Shown one piece after another: positions 1-8,132 of a stretch of 64,000 nucleotides of DNA (positions are counted from its first letter, which is position 1; every line of letters begins with the position of its first letter). The notes beneath the pieces were generated by a model. That model had not been told where the DNA came from and made no database searches. It saw only the letters and a list, made by a program, of their open reading frames with translations. A program made the translations under genes and the position numbers. Source of the DNA: Ketobacter sp036337295 (GTDB lineage Bacteria; Pseudomonadota; Gammaproteobacteria; Pseudomonadales; Ketobacteraceae); contig JAYZEN010000011.1 in assembly GCA_036337295.1 (NCBI GenBank), positions 1-64,000 of the forward strand. Direction: 5' to 3'.

Positions 1-114
1 TCTAACACTGAGTTAAGTGGCACCGTGGAGCGGAGCTGGCTTGTGCGACAATTGGCGCAGCCAATGCACAAGCGAGCGCAGCGTAACGGTGTCCACTTGA
101 ACGACTTGTTAGAA
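1..114 (-). repeat. Integron attC recombination site (left edge)
   Basis: On the minus strand this reads from TTCTAAC through an imperfect palindrome to GTTAGA at the window edge. The outer arms pair (GTTCAAGTGGACACCGT against GTTAAGTGGCACCGT) and the centre is GC-rich (TTGTGC...GCACAA). These are the R''/L'' and L'/R' boxes of an attC site. It is about 114 bp and closes the decayed cassette at 109-472, whose stop codon lies inside it. The last base of the right-hand core is cut by the window. Confidence 0.8.
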
Positions 115-472
115 ACCCCAACGCGCGTTGTTACCATTGCCTGTTAAAGACCAATTTACACGATCGGAGCCGTTACTGTTAAAGCCTGCCTTTAGTGGAT
201 ATTGGAACACGCTTGCATTAAACGAACCTGATGCTGCACTTTGCACAAAAGCACCGTTTTGAATACTGGAGCCTGCCAAGCAATAAATTTTACACCGACT
301 ACCATTGCCTGTTTCGGTAATGTTTCACACCAACAGCCAACGCAAAATTAGCTACCATAACGGCAGCACTAGTAACCTGCAGCCACAAATGAAGTATTCG
401 AAATAGAACCTGACGCACTGCGGTACAGTAACCCGGATACTTATCCGCACTTGAAAAGCCCGTCAAATCCAT
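109..472 (-). pseudogene. Decayed integron cassette gene of unknown function
   Basis: No single open frame spans this cassette, but three minus-strand frames join into one plausible protein of about 120 residues. An ATG at 472 opens MDLTGFSSADKYPG. Frame two (about 428-369) continues LYRSASGSISNTSFVAAGY. Frame three (315-109) gives ETGNGSRCKIYCLAG..., rich in Gly, Ser and Asn, ending WSLTGNGNNARWGF and a stop inside the attC site. Each segment lies in a different frame and stops occur between them, so at least two indels have accumulated. The shared Gly/Ser/Asn character and the cassette boundaries support a former gene. The family is not recognised. An ancestral gene in three pieces is an inference. 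Confidence 0.6.
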
Positions 473-500
473 TCTTTTAAAAGGGGTTAACCTCGGTACG

Positions 501-614
501 TTCTAACGCCGCGCTCAGGGGAAAAACGAAGCGGAGCTAATTTGTGGTAAAGTGAGCGCAGCGAACCACAAATTAGTGGAGCGTAGTTTTTTCCCTTGCA
601 GCGCCTTGTTATGC
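501..614 (-). repeat. Integron attC recombination site
   Basis: On the minus strand the site opens with GCATAAC at 614 and ends GTTAGAA at 501. The outer arms pair (AAGGCGCTGC against GAGCGCGGCG) and so do GGGAAAAAAC and GTTTTTCCCC. An inner hairpin is formed by CTAATTTGTGGT and ACCACAAATTAG. Length is 114 bp, equal to the first site. It terminates the GFA cassette, whose stop codon overlaps the core at 609-611. Confidence 0.85.
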
Positions 615-1007
615 AATAGGCCTTATATCACTATTTATAGAAAGCCATGAACAGATTGTCTTGTTGTTTGCAGAGAACATAGGAACCCCTAAATTATTCT
701 CAATAAAACAACCACCCGAAACACCGATCAGATTAGGCATATCAGAGACGTACCAATATAAAGTGGTGCCGCAATTTGTACAAAAATGTCTTTCCTGATC
801 ATGCTCTTTCTTCATATTGTGCAATCTATATATTGTGGACTCACCGACTATTTTGACCACATCACCTATATTGAAATAGCTAGATATTCCGAATGCACTT
901 CCTGTCCTAGTTTTGCAGTTATCGCAATGACATATTCCGAATATTTCTGGATCACCAGCCACTTCGATTGAAAGATTCTTACAGCAGCATCTAGCTATTC
1001 TGTTCAT
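609..1007 (-). CDS. GFA/CENP-V family zinc-binding cassette protein
   Basis: This 132-residue protein matches the GFA (glutathione-dependent formaldehyde-activating, CENP-V-like) fold. The zinc ligands sit at the N-terminal CCC cluster (residues 7-9), CHCDNC (about 26-31) and CTNCG (about 76-80). Several members bind small thiol adducts, but the substrate here cannot be read from sequence. It is the only intact gene of its cassette and its stop codon lies inside the attC site. An AAGGA tract abuts the start ATG, so translation may be weak. The AT-rich composition differs from the GC-rich chromosome beyond the tRNAs, as expected for a captured cassette. Confidence 0.82.
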   Translation of the reverse strand: MNRIARCCCKNLSIEVAGDPEIFGICHCDNCKTRTGSAFGISSYFNIGDVVKIVGESTIYRLHNMKKEHDQERHFCTNCGTTLYWYVSDMPNLIGVSGGCFIENNLGVPMFSANNKTICSWLSINSDIRPIA

Positions 1008-1339
1008 TCCTTGAAACCTACGCTATCTTGAATTCCAAATCTAAACACGTGTTCCGAACTCGGTTGTGCATAACATCTAATGTATTCCTTCCCACAAATA
1101 GTAAATTCTCCACATCCAGGCAAATTTCCATTTCTAGGATAAATTCAAATCTAACTGTCGTTAGCTGGGAAGAAATATAAGGTGACATTCAAAGGAAGGA
1201 ATCAACCACATCTCCAGACACGCTACCGCCCCACCCTTCATATTCGAGCGCCAGAAACTGGTTGAAATTTAGCTTATTGTAAAAACGAAGTTTTCAAGAT
1301 AAAAGTGAATATTACCAATTTTGAGCGCTTTCCAGTCAT
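1008..1339. other. Gene-free accessory stretch with a cassette-boundary core
   Basis: No convincing gene is seen. On the minus strand GTTATGC at 1074-1068 resembles the 5' core at which the GFA cassette would have been inserted, giving a cassette of about 570 bp ending at the attC at 501. A small inverted repeat CTAAC-TGTC-GTTAG lies at 1151-1164, and ATTCCTTCC/GGAAGGAAT is inverted about 110 bp apart. No integrase or attI is recognisable. The sequence is AT-rich. Confidence 0.4.
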
Positions 1340-1693
1340 CTACCCCTGCCTGAGGCGTTCCACCATGCCCAGCTTGACGACTTTGCCCAACGGTAACCGC
1401 CAAAGATCCGCCAATTGGTCATAAACCCCTCCAGCATCAAGCACTTGCTTACGGGCTTCATTATCCCCTTTGGCAATGAACACGCCAACGGACAAGCAGC
1501 GCTCCTCGGGCGAAAGTCGGTACAGCTTGTTATGGTCGATTGGCCCTTCATCGACGATCAACTCTATGGTGGTATAGCGGCGCTTTTTCGATTCATCCTT
1601 GCGATATCGCACACATATCAGGCGGTCCCCATAGCGCTCGGTCAGCTTCTTGGTACCACTATCGCCAGGTCTGAGGGTTTTGATGACTTCCAT
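1340..1693 (-). CDS. Conserved hypothetical protein, 117 residues
   Basis: The function is not recognised. The protein is basic and charged, beginning MEVIKTLRPGDSGTKKLTE. It has a central strand-rich stretch (RLICVRYRKDESKKRRYTTIELIVDEG) and a C-terminal half with LYRLSPEERCL and the ending VKLGMVERLRQG. GGAGTGACCT precedes the ATG at 1693 and provides a good ribosome binding site. It lies between the 3' end of tRNA-Glu and the cassette array, on the same strand as both. That position suggests mobile or horizontally acquired DNA, but no transfer function can be assigned. Confidence 0.7.
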   Translation of the reverse strand: MEVIKTLRPGDSGTKKLTERYGDRLICVRYRKDESKKRRYTTIELIVDEGPIDHNKLYRLSPEERCLSVGVFIAKGDNEARKQVLDAGGVYDQLADLWRLPLGKVVKLGMVERLRQG

Positions 1694-1765
1694 AGGTCAC
1701 TCCATGACAACTGTATGGATATATAGACAGTGAGGCGTTAAATATGGGCTGATAAGAAGGAAAGA

Positions 1766-1841
1766 TGGCGTCCCCTAGGGGACTCGAACCCCTGTTACCG
1801 CCGTGAAAGGGCGGTGTCCTAGGCCACTAGACGAAGGGGAC
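1766..1841 (-). tRNA. tRNA-Glu (anticodon UUC)
   Basis: The minus strand gives a 76-nt cloverleaf beginning GTCCCCTTCGTCTAG. It has anticodon loop CUUUCAC (anticodon UUC), T loop GGTTCGAGTCC, acceptor strand GGGGAC and a genome-encoded CCA end at 1768-1766. It is transcribed after tRNA-Ala from the same promoter. Its 3' end faces the accessory region, the usual orientation for island integration at a tRNA. Confidence 0.97.
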
Positions 1842-1866
1842 GCAACGTGAAAACTGCGTCGGAATT

Positions 1867-1942
<76 letters not shown>

Positions 1943-2012
1943 TTATCGGTTAACCTTCTGATATTGAAGCTGTTTTCGCTTCGTTTCAGAGAATCACCTG
2001 AAGAGGCTGCGA

Positions 2013-2041
2013 ATTCTAAGGACGATCCGCAGACCTGTCAA
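2013..2041 (-). promoter_or_regulatory. Promoter of the tRNA-Ala/tRNA-Glu unit
   Basis: On the minus strand a perfect -35 TTGACA (2041-2036) is followed by a 17-nt spacer and the -10 TAGAAT (2018-2013). This is about 70 bp upstream of tRNA-Ala. It lets the tRNAs be made independently of gltX. Confidence 0.85.
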
Positions 2042-2057
2042 CAGTTTTTGGCCGATT

Positions 2058-3545
2058 TTATAATTCGAAGCCCCTGAACTCCTTGTCCCAGGTTTTGGCC
2101 TCTTTCTTACTGGGCCCACCCAGCAGCTCTAGAGCGTGACGCAGACGCGCTCGGGTCATGTCCGAACCCAGGATCACCATGGCGTCCATAATGGAGGGCG
2201 CGGTGGAGCGACCGGCTATCGCCACAAACAGCGGCATCATGAAATCCTTCATTTTCAGTTCCAAGCTCTGCGCCAGACCGCTCAAGTCCTGGCTGATGGT
2301 GTCGCGATCCCAGCTTCTGGCGACCTCGAACTGCCACAGGCTGTATTGCAGGATTTTTCTGACCTGCACCGCCTCCAGCTTGGGAAATTCGAACTGCTCA
2401 GCGGTTATCGGCAGTTGGCCAGCCACAAAGAAATCGGCCAGCTTGACGATATCCGAGAGCACTTCCAGGCGGGTCTGAATCAACGGCAGGATGGGCATCA
2501 GGTAGCGATCATTGAAGGCCCAGTCTTTCAGCTTTTCCGCCAATTGCTCCGGAGTGAAGGATTCACGAATCCACAGGCCATTAAGCCAGCTCAGTTTGGT
2601 GGTATCAAACACCGGACCACCCAGCGACACGCGCTGGATATCGAAGTGTTCGACCATCTGTTGCAGGGTGAACTTCTCACTTTCGTCCGGCATGGACCAG
2701 CCCATGCGCCCCAGGTAGTTCACTACCGCTTCCGGCAGGAACCCCATCCGTTTGTAATAGTTGATACTGGTAGGGTTCTTGCGCTTGCTAAGCTTGCTTT
2801 TGTCGGGGTTACGCAACAGCGGCATATGGCACAGAACCGGCATTTCCCAACCGAAGTATTCGTACAACAGTTTGTGTTTGGGGGCCGAATTGATCCACTC
2901 CTCGCCCCGGATCACATGAGTAATCGCCATCAGGTGATCGTCCACCACGTTGGCCAGGTGGTAGGTCGGCATGCCATCGCTCTTCATCAGAATCTGGGCA
3001 TCCACCTGCCCCCAGTCCAGCTCGATGGTGCCGCGCAGCATATCCTGGATCTCACATTTGCCGTCGTCTTCGGGTACCATCATACGGATGACGTAAGGGG
3101 CGCCGGCCGCTTTACGCTGTTCCACTTCTGCAGCGGGCAACTGCAGATCCGACGGTTTTAACGCTGTGTGCTTGCCCTCCGCTTTACGGGCTTCCCGCAG
3201 CTGATCCAATTCCTCAGGCGTGCGGTAGCAAATGAACGCATGGCCTCGCTCCAGCAACAGGTCCGCGTGCTGCCTATACACCTCAGAGCGCTCACTTTGA
3301 CGATAAGGGCCGTAATCGCCGCCCACATCCGGGCCTTCGTCCCAGTTCAGCCCCAGCCAGCGCAGAGAATCCAGAATCATGGCCTCCGATTCCGCCGTAC
3401 TGCGCACCTGGTCAGTATCCTCAATACGGAGGATGAACTGCCCCCCCAACTTGCGGGCAAACACCATGTTGAACAGCGCAATATAGGCGGTGCCGACATG
3501 GGGATCACCGGTGGGAGATGGAGCGACTCGGGTTCTGACTGACAT
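2058..3545 (-). CDS. gltX: Glutamyl-tRNA synthetase
   Basis: This cytoplasmic class I synthetase charges tRNA-Glu with glutamate using ATP. The class signature appears as PSPTGDPHVG near the N-terminus, and the KMSKS loop appears as KLSKRKN in mid-protein, followed by the typical NYYKRMGFLPEA. The length of 495 residues is normal. The start at 3545 gives MSVRTRVAPSPTG, the usual N-terminus; the upstream in-frame Met at 3590 would add 15 atypical residues. The gene is divergent from the dusA-like gene and is followed by tRNA-Ala and tRNA-Glu, so the enzyme sits next to one of its own substrates. Confidence 0.97.
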   Translation of the reverse strand: MSVRTRVAPSPTGDPHVGTAYIALFNMVFARKLGGQFILRIEDTDQVRSTAESEAMILDSLRWLGLNWDEGPDVGGDYGPYRQSERSEVYRQHADLLLERGHAFICYRTPEELDQLREARKAEGKHTALKPSDLQLPAAEVEQRKAAGAPYVIRMMVPEDDGKCEIQDMLRGTIELDWGQVDAQILMKSDGMPTYHLANVVDDHLMAITHVIRGEEWINSAPKHKLLYEYFGWEMPVLCHMPLLRNPDKSKLSKRKNPTSINYYKRMGFLPEAVVNYLGRMGWSMPDESEKFTLQQMVEHFDIQRVSLGGPVFDTTKLSWLNGLWIRESFTPEQLAEKLKDWAFNDRYLMPILPLIQTRLEVLSDIVKLADFFVAGQLPITAEQFEFPKLEAVQVRKILQYSLWQFEVARSWDRDTISQDLSGLAQSLELKMKDFMMPLFVAIAGRSTAPSIMDAMVILGSDMTRARLRHALELLGGPSKKEAKTWDKEFRGFEL

Positions 3546-3579
3546 TCGGGGTATCCTGTAAACAAGGTTCAGGGGCGCC

Positions 3580-3608
3580 ATTATAGCCACTCACTCCAAA
3601 GGTAAAAA
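3580..3608 (-). promoter_or_regulatory. Putative gltX promoter
   Basis: The minus strand has a consensus -10 TATAAT at 3585-3580, about 35 bp upstream of the chosen gltX ATG. A weak -35 TTTTTA lies 17 nt further upstream. This -10 lies upstream of the 3545 start and also of the alternative 3590 region boundary, supporting the shorter protein. Confidence 0.6.
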
Positions 3609-3622
3609 GAGCTGCCTTACAG

Positions 3623-3631
3623 TGCTATAAT
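3623..3631 (+). promoter_or_regulatory. Extended -10 promoter of the dusA-tal unit
   Basis: TGCTATAAT fits an extended -10 element (TGn plus TATAAT), 53 bp upstream of the dusA-like start at 3684. No good -35 is present, as is common for extended -10 promoters. It is back-to-back with the gltX promoter. Confidence 0.65.
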
Positions 3632-3683
3632 CGATCCCCTTTGCCAGCCCAGTACGTATTCGAGAGCTAAGTACCTCATTGAT

Positions 3684-4712
3684 ATGAAAGATAAAATTAT
3701 CGACAGACGGTTTTGCATTGCCCCCATGTTGGATTGGACTGACTCTTATTGTCGGGGCTTCCACCGCCTGTTGACGCAGAATGCGGTGCTCTATACCGAG
3801 ATGGTGACCACCGGCGCCTTGATCTTCGGTGATGTGGATCGCCACTTGCGCTATCAGGCTACGGAACACCCACTGGCCCTGCAGCTGGGAGGCAGCGACC
3901 CGCACCATCTGGCGCAATGCGCAAAACTGGCCGAAGACTACGGCTATGACGAGGTCAACCTGAACGTGGGCTGCCCCAGCGACCGGGTCCAATCCGGCCT
4001 GTTCGGTGCCTGCCTGATGGCCGACCCGCAACGGGTGGCCGATTGCACCCAGGCCATGGCTGAAACCGTAGCGATCCCGGTCACCGTGAAGTGCCGCATC
4101 GGCATTGATCAGCAGGACGACTACGAGGATCTGCAGCGTTTTGTCTCCACTGTGGCCGCCAGCGGGGTACAAACGTTCATCGTCCATGCCCGCAAGGCCT
4201 GGCTGCAGGGGCTCAGCCCCAAAGAAAACCGCGATATTCCACCCCTCAATTACGAGCGGGTGTACTTGCTGAAAAAAGAGTTCCCGGAACTGGAAATCAT
4301 CATCAACGGCGGCATCACGCACCTGGACCAGGTCGAACAGCACCTGACCCAGGTGGACGGCGTCATGATGGGGCGAGCCGCCTACCAAAGCCCTTACCTG
4401 CTGAAGCAGGTGGATCAACGCATCTTTGGTAGCGATCGCGCCATTGCCAGCGACGCAGAGCTGATGGAGAAGCTCTATCATTTTGCAGAGCAGCACATGC
4501 AGAGCGGCGCTCAACTCAAATACCTGACCCGTCACATTGTCGGACTGTTTCAAAACCGGCCGGGCGCCCGGCAATGGCGACGCTATCTGAGCGAGAATGC
4601 ATACCGCCAGGGCGCTGGCGTGGAGGTCATTCGGGCCGCTGCAGCCTTCATCCCCGATTTGTCATATGATACGGACATAATTGACCAAACGATTTCAAAC
4701 ACAAGGCAGTAA
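3684..4712 (+). CDS. dusA: tRNA-dihydrouridine synthase A
   Basis: This flavoenzyme reduces uridines in the tRNA D-loop to dihydrouridine with NADPH and FMN. The sequence shows the Dus barrel: CIAPMLDWTDSYCRGFHRLL at the N-terminus, then LQLGGSDPHHLAQCAKL, the active-site motif NLNVGCPSDRVQSGLFGACLM with its catalytic Cys, and VKCRIGID, VHARKAWLQGLSPKENR and NGGI motifs for FMN. The LSPKENR segment and the 342-residue length fit DusA rather than DusB or DusC. Its stop codon is separated from the tal ATG by one base, so the two are almost certainly cotranscribed. Confidence 0.95.
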   Translation: MKDKIIDRRFCIAPMLDWTDSYCRGFHRLLTQNAVLYTEMVTTGALIFGDVDRHLRYQATEHPLALQLGGSDPHHLAQCAKLAEDYGYDEVNLNVGCPSDRVQSGLFGACLMADPQRVADCTQAMAETVAIPVTVKCRIGIDQQDDYEDLQRFVSTVAASGVQTFIVHARKAWLQGLSPKENRDIPPLNYERVYLLKKEFPELEIIINGGITHLDQVEQHLTQVDGVMMGRAAYQSPYLLKQVDQRIFGSDRAIASDAELMEKLYHFAEQHMQSGAQLKYLTRHIVGLFQNRPGARQWRRYLSENAYRQGAGVEVIRAAAAFIPDLSYDTDIIDQTISNTRQ

Positions 4713-4713
4713 T

Positions 4714-5667
4714 ATGACCAGCAAACTGGAACAACTGAAAGCCATGACCACGGTGGTGGCCGACACCGGAGATATCGAGGCCATCCGCCGCTATCAGCCC
4801 ATCGATGCCACCACCAACCCGTCCCTGCTGCTGAAAGCCGCCGCGATTGAAGACTATCGACCGCTGCTGGAGAAAAGCCTGGCGGATACCGCAGGTGCCA
4901 GCAGCGATCAACGCATCGCGCTAGCCAGCGAACATCTGGCGGTGAACATCGGCAAGGAAATTCTCGCCATCGTGCCCGGCAAAATCTCCACCGAGGTGGA
5001 CGCCCGCCTGTCATTCGATACCGCAGCCACCATCAGCACCGCCCGTCGTATCATCAGTCTGTATGAGAAACTGGGCGTCGGGCGGGAGCGCATTCTGATC
5101 AAGATCGCCTCCACCTGGGAAGGCATTCAGGCAGCGCGTCAGTTGGAGCAGGAAGGCATCGAATGCAATCTGACGCTGCTATTCAGCTTTTACCAGGCGA
5201 TCGCCTGTGCGGAAGCCGGAGCCACCCTGATCTCGCCCTTTGTTGGGCGAATTCTGGACTGGTACAAAGCCAATACGGAGAAAAAAGAATACAGCCCGCA
5301 GGACGATCCAGGCGTGCAATCGGTTACCCGCATCTACCACTATTACAAGCAGCACGACTACAACACCATTGTAATGGGTGCCAGCTTCCGCAACACGGGG
5401 GAAATTGAACAACTGGCCGGCTGTGACAGACTCACCATCAGCCCACAACTCATGGGAGAACTGGAAGCAGGCGACGGGGAACTGCAGCGCATGTTAAGCC
5501 CAACCATGCCCCTGGAACCGGAGCAGAAAATCTCCCTGACGGAGCGGTCTTTCCGTTGGTTTATGAACGAGGATGCCATGGCCACCGAGAAACTGGCGGA
5601 AGGCATTCGTAACTTTGCCAAGGATCAGATCAAACTGGAGAGCCTGCTGCTGCAGGAAGCCAATTAA
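4714..5667 (+). CDS. tal: Transaldolase
   Basis: This enzyme of the non-oxidative pentose phosphate pathway moves a dihydroxyacetone unit between sedoheptulose-7-phosphate and glyceraldehyde-3-phosphate. The TalB-type sequence includes TNPSLLLKAA, VDARLSFDT, the Schiff-base lysine in LIKIASTWEGIQAA, CNLTLLFSFYQA and ISPFVGRILDW. From the ATG at 4714 the protein has 317 residues, matching TalB; the frame opens further upstream but that part overlaps the dusA-like gene. It follows that gene by one base. Confidence 0.96.
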   Translation: MTSKLEQLKAMTTVVADTGDIEAIRRYQPIDATTNPSLLLKAAAIEDYRPLLEKSLADTAGASSDQRIALASEHLAVNIGKEILAIVPGKISTEVDARLSFDTAATISTARRIISLYEKLGVGRERILIKIASTWEGIQAARQLEQEGIECNLTLLFSFYQAIACAEAGATLISPFVGRILDWYKANTEKKEYSPQDDPGVQSVTRIYHYYKQHDYNTIVMGASFRNTGEIEQLAGCDRLTISPQLMGELEAGDGELQRMLSPTMPLEPEQKISLTERSFRWFMNEDAMATEKLAEGIRNFAKDQIKLESLLLQEAN

Positions 5668-5699
5668 TCGAATGGGATAAACGGGAACAGTAACGGGAA

Positions 5700-6257
5700 C
5701 TAGCTGAAACGATGAACCTTGGTGTCACCACAACAGAACGCGGGATCCGGTGACACCCCCTCTTCCAAGGGCTTTTCCAACGCAGCCACCACGTTCTTGA
5801 AGGTCTCGTGATTGCGTTCATTCATGTCCATCAGGATACGGTGCGCTTCCAGGACTTTCTCGAAGGCATTGCGCTCGTCACAGGGAACGTTGGGCATCTC
5901 AGACATGGCTGGGCTCTTCACCGGTTCTTCATGGACAATGTTGAACACCTTCTCAAAACCCATGGTGTCCAGAATCCGGGTGACGTCAGGTTCCGTGCTG
6001 ATGATGAGCGGTTTACGATGGAAACGTTTGCGGGTCTGGATGGCGATTTTGGCTAACAAGCCCAAGGCGGTACTGTCGATGATCTGGGTTTTGCTGAGAT
6101 CAATCAGTACGGAATTAAATCGGGAGTCTTGGAACATACCCTCGATGAAACTGTCCAAAGTTGCACAAATCGGAACCCGGATTTCACCAATGAGCTTCAG
6201 CACATAAGTACCCTGGTGGACCGCGTACAGCGCTTTCCCGGTATTGGAATCAGCCAT
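5700..6257 (-). CDS. STAS-domain anti-sigma factor antagonist
   Basis: This 185-residue cytoplasmic protein has a STAS domain over about residues 10-110, with the phospho-acceptor motif in LIDLSKTQIIDSTALGLL (the Ser of DST). A C-terminal extension of about 75 residues has no recognised domain. STAS antagonists bind anti-sigma or partner kinases when unphosphorylated and are released by a PP2C phosphatase. The phosphatase is probably the next gene upstream (6320-7531), 62 bp away on the same strand. This resembles Pseudomonas HsbR/HsbA-type partner switching. No anti-sigma kinase is encoded in the window. Confidence 0.85.
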   Translation of the reverse strand: MADSNTGKALYAVHQGTYVLKLIGEIRVPICATLDSFIEGMFQDSRFNSVLIDLSKTQIIDSTALGLLAKIAIQTRKRFHRKPLIISTEPDVTRILDTMGFEKVFNIVHEEPVKSPAMSEMPNVPCDERNAFEKVLEAHRILMDMNERNHETFKNVVAALEKPLEEGVSPDPAFCCGDTKVHRFS

Positions 6258-6319
6258 GGATCTACTAACTGCCCTGCTTCACCCGCATCCACGGGTCTAA
6301 ATAAAGTCTACCCTGCCCC

Positions 6320-7531
6320 CTACCTTGGTGAGCAAGAAACCGTCATAAGCGCAATGTCATCGGGAACCGCATGCTTAGTGCGTAAATCCAGGTGATCTAA
6401 GAGCTGATCTATATTATGAATCCCCTTAGAAACGATTTCCATAAGGTATTGCTCTTTTTGTGCTACCGATTGTTGCGGCATGACCTCAAGTATGCCGTCG
6501 GAAAAAACCACCAAATCGAAGCTTTCCCCCAGGCTAACCTCTTGATTTTCATAGGCCACCTCCTCAAACAAGCCAACCGGCAGCCCGCTCCCCTCCAATG
6601 CCAGTGCACCACCATTGGTCACGAGTACCGGCGGCGGGAAATGCGCAGCGCTGCAATAAACCAGCTTGCGGGCGGCATAATCGATATAACCACAGAAAAC
6701 CGCAAGGTGTTTGCCCAGGCCCAGTGGTAACAATTCATCATTGGCCCGTTTCAATATCTCAGCTGGCCGCAATGGCACTGGTTGCTCCCGGCTGTAGTGT
6801 TGCTTCACCCGGTTGGCCATGGTTTTCAGCAGCACGGTTACAAATGCGGAAGATGCCCCGTGGCCGGAAACATCCGCCAGGTAAAACCCAAGACGATCCT
6901 GGCCCAGGCTGAAATAATCCACAAAATCCCCACTCAGATACAGGGAGGGTATGATCTTGTACTCAATCTCAATGTTACCGTATTGCTTTTTCGCTTCCGG
7001 CAACATTTTCAGTTGCACCACGCGGGCGGCTTCCTGGTCTTCTTTCAACAGGCGCAAACTGTTATTCAGCTCCCGGTTGGTTTGCTCCAACTGTTCGCGG
7101 TAATGCTGGTTCTGAACCAGCATGGCGTGCTCGTCCAGGGCCCGCTTCACGGCATGCAACAGCACTTCCGGATCGGAAATCGGTTTCAGCAGAAAGTCAG
7201 TTGCCCCCAGGCGCAATGCCTTTACCACATCATTCATCTCCCCGGCATCGGAGATCATAATGACCTGGGTGCTGTATTCACTGGCTGTGATTTCACTGAG
7301 AACGGAGAGACCATCAATTTCGGGGGAGGCCACGTCGCAAATCACCACCTGAGGATGGTGTTCGGCCCAAAAGCGCAAGCCGGGCTCCGCTTCGCACTCA
7401 ATGTGGACGTGGTAGCCCTCATCGCGTAAACAGCCGGAAATGTGAGCCTGCAGTTCTGACAACTGATCTATTAACAGAATAGTAATGTCATTACCCGGCT
7501 TCTGGGGGGACTTCATACTATAGGAATTCAA
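6320..7531 (-). CDS. Response regulator with PP2C-type phosphatase output
   Basis: This 403-residue protein starts with a receiver domain (about residues 15-135) whose phosphorylation Asp lies in VVICDVASPEIDG and whose conserved Lys lies in LLKPIS. A coiled linker follows (HYREQLEQTNRELNNSLRLL). The SpoIIE/RsbU-type PP2C domain carries the metal-binding GDFVDYF and ADVSGHGASSAF motifs. Phosphorylation of the receiver is expected to control dephosphorylation of the STAS protein encoded just downstream. It is divergent from a PilZ gene, which suggests a motility or biofilm role, but that is inference. Confidence 0.9.
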   Translation of the reverse strand: MNSYSMKSPQKPGNDITILLIDQLSELQAHISGCLRDEGYHVHIECEAEPGLRFWAEHHPQVVICDVASPEIDGLSVLSEITASEYSTQVIMISDAGEMNDVVKALRLGATDFLLKPISDPEVLLHAVKRALDEHAMLVQNQHYREQLEQTNRELNNSLRLLKEDQEAARVVQLKMLPEAKKQYGNIEIEYKIIPSLYLSGDFVDYFSLGQDRLGFYLADVSGHGASSAFVTVLLKTMANRVKQHYSREQPVPLRPAEILKRANDELLPLGLGKHLAVFCGYIDYAARKLVYCSAAHFPPPVLVTNGGALALEGSGLPVGLFEEVAYENQEVSLGESFDLVVFSDGILEVMPQQSVAQKEQYLMEIVSKGIHNIDQLLDHLDLRTKHAVPDDIALMTVSCSPR

Positions 7532-7690
7532 CCCTTGTTCATGGAGGCACGCTGAATGTGTCTGACATTCCTTTTGTAAGATTAAAAATTACTCTCAATA
7601 ACGGGACATTGCAACCGGCGACTGCCGCGGAGCCCGTCTTTCACCGCTAAATAATTTAGCAGTCTAAAAGATAGCGATATCTGATCGCTC

Positions 7691-7699
7691 TGATATACT
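7691..7699 (+). promoter_or_regulatory. Extended -10 promoter of the PilZ gene
   Basis: TGATATACT fits an extended -10 (TGn plus TATACT), 70 bp upstream of the PilZ start at 7769. It lies in the divergent region shared with the response-regulator gene. Confidence 0.5.
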
Positions 7700-7768
7700 G
7701 AACTGGACTTGCATGAGGTACATGCCCAAAAACACAATAATAAGGCTGAACATAGCGAGAGAGGATAC

Positions 7769-8080
7769 ATGGCTTTGTCAGAAAGATCCTACGAGGAAAA
7801 ACGCGGCTTCATCCGCATGAAGGTTGACACCATGGTCACCTTCACCAAAGTGGATGGAAAAGAGCGCTACGAAGGGCGTTGCCGTAACCTGAGCGGTGCT
7901 GGAATGCTGCTGGAAACGGAAAAAAAGCTGGAATCAGGTGATCGGTTACGGGTGACCATTCCCTCTGAGGGACCGGACTTCTCGCCACTCGATGCCGTAG
8001 TGGAAGTGGTCAGGGTAACGCCCCTGCCAGACCTCCACTTTTTCAGGCTTGGTGTGGTGATCAAAAAGATTTGTAATTAA
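7769..8080 (+). CDS. PilZ-domain protein
   Basis: This 103-residue protein is a single PilZ domain, a fold that usually binds cyclic di-GMP. The N-terminal arm KRGFIRMKVDTMVTF carries RGFIRM in place of the common RxxxR element. The second motif is RNLSGAGMLLET, fitting the D/NxSxxG signature. Ligand binding is therefore plausible but unproven. The start at 7769 gives MALSERSYEEKRGFIRM; a longer frame from 7709 begins before the predicted promoter and would lack a good ribosome binding site. It is followed by a strong terminator. Confidence 0.85.
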   Translation: MALSERSYEEKRGFIRMKVDTMVTFTKVDGKERYEGRCRNLSGAGMLLETEKKLESGDRLRVTIPSEGPDFSPLDAVVEVVRVTPLPDLHFFRLGVVIKKICN

Positions 8081-8114
8081 AAAGAAAGGCCCAGTTATCT
8101 GGGCCTTTCTTTTT
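8080..8114. terminator. Bidirectional intrinsic terminator
   Basis: A perfect 14-bp stem AAAGAAAGGCCCAG pairs with CTGGGCCTTTCTTT around a TTAT loop. T-runs follow in both directions. It lies between convergent genes, the PilZ gene (+) and the exported protein (-). Confidence 0.92.
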
Positions 8115-8132
8115 CGTATCTTCGTACCGCAC

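Noticed and set aside
1..614. CRISPR array
   Set aside because: The two similar structures are palindromic attC sites of 114 bp, not short direct repeats with regular spacers.
2136..3161. 341-codon plus-strand frame inside gltX
   Set aside because: It mirrors the GltX coding frame in high-GC DNA; the GltX motifs are intact.
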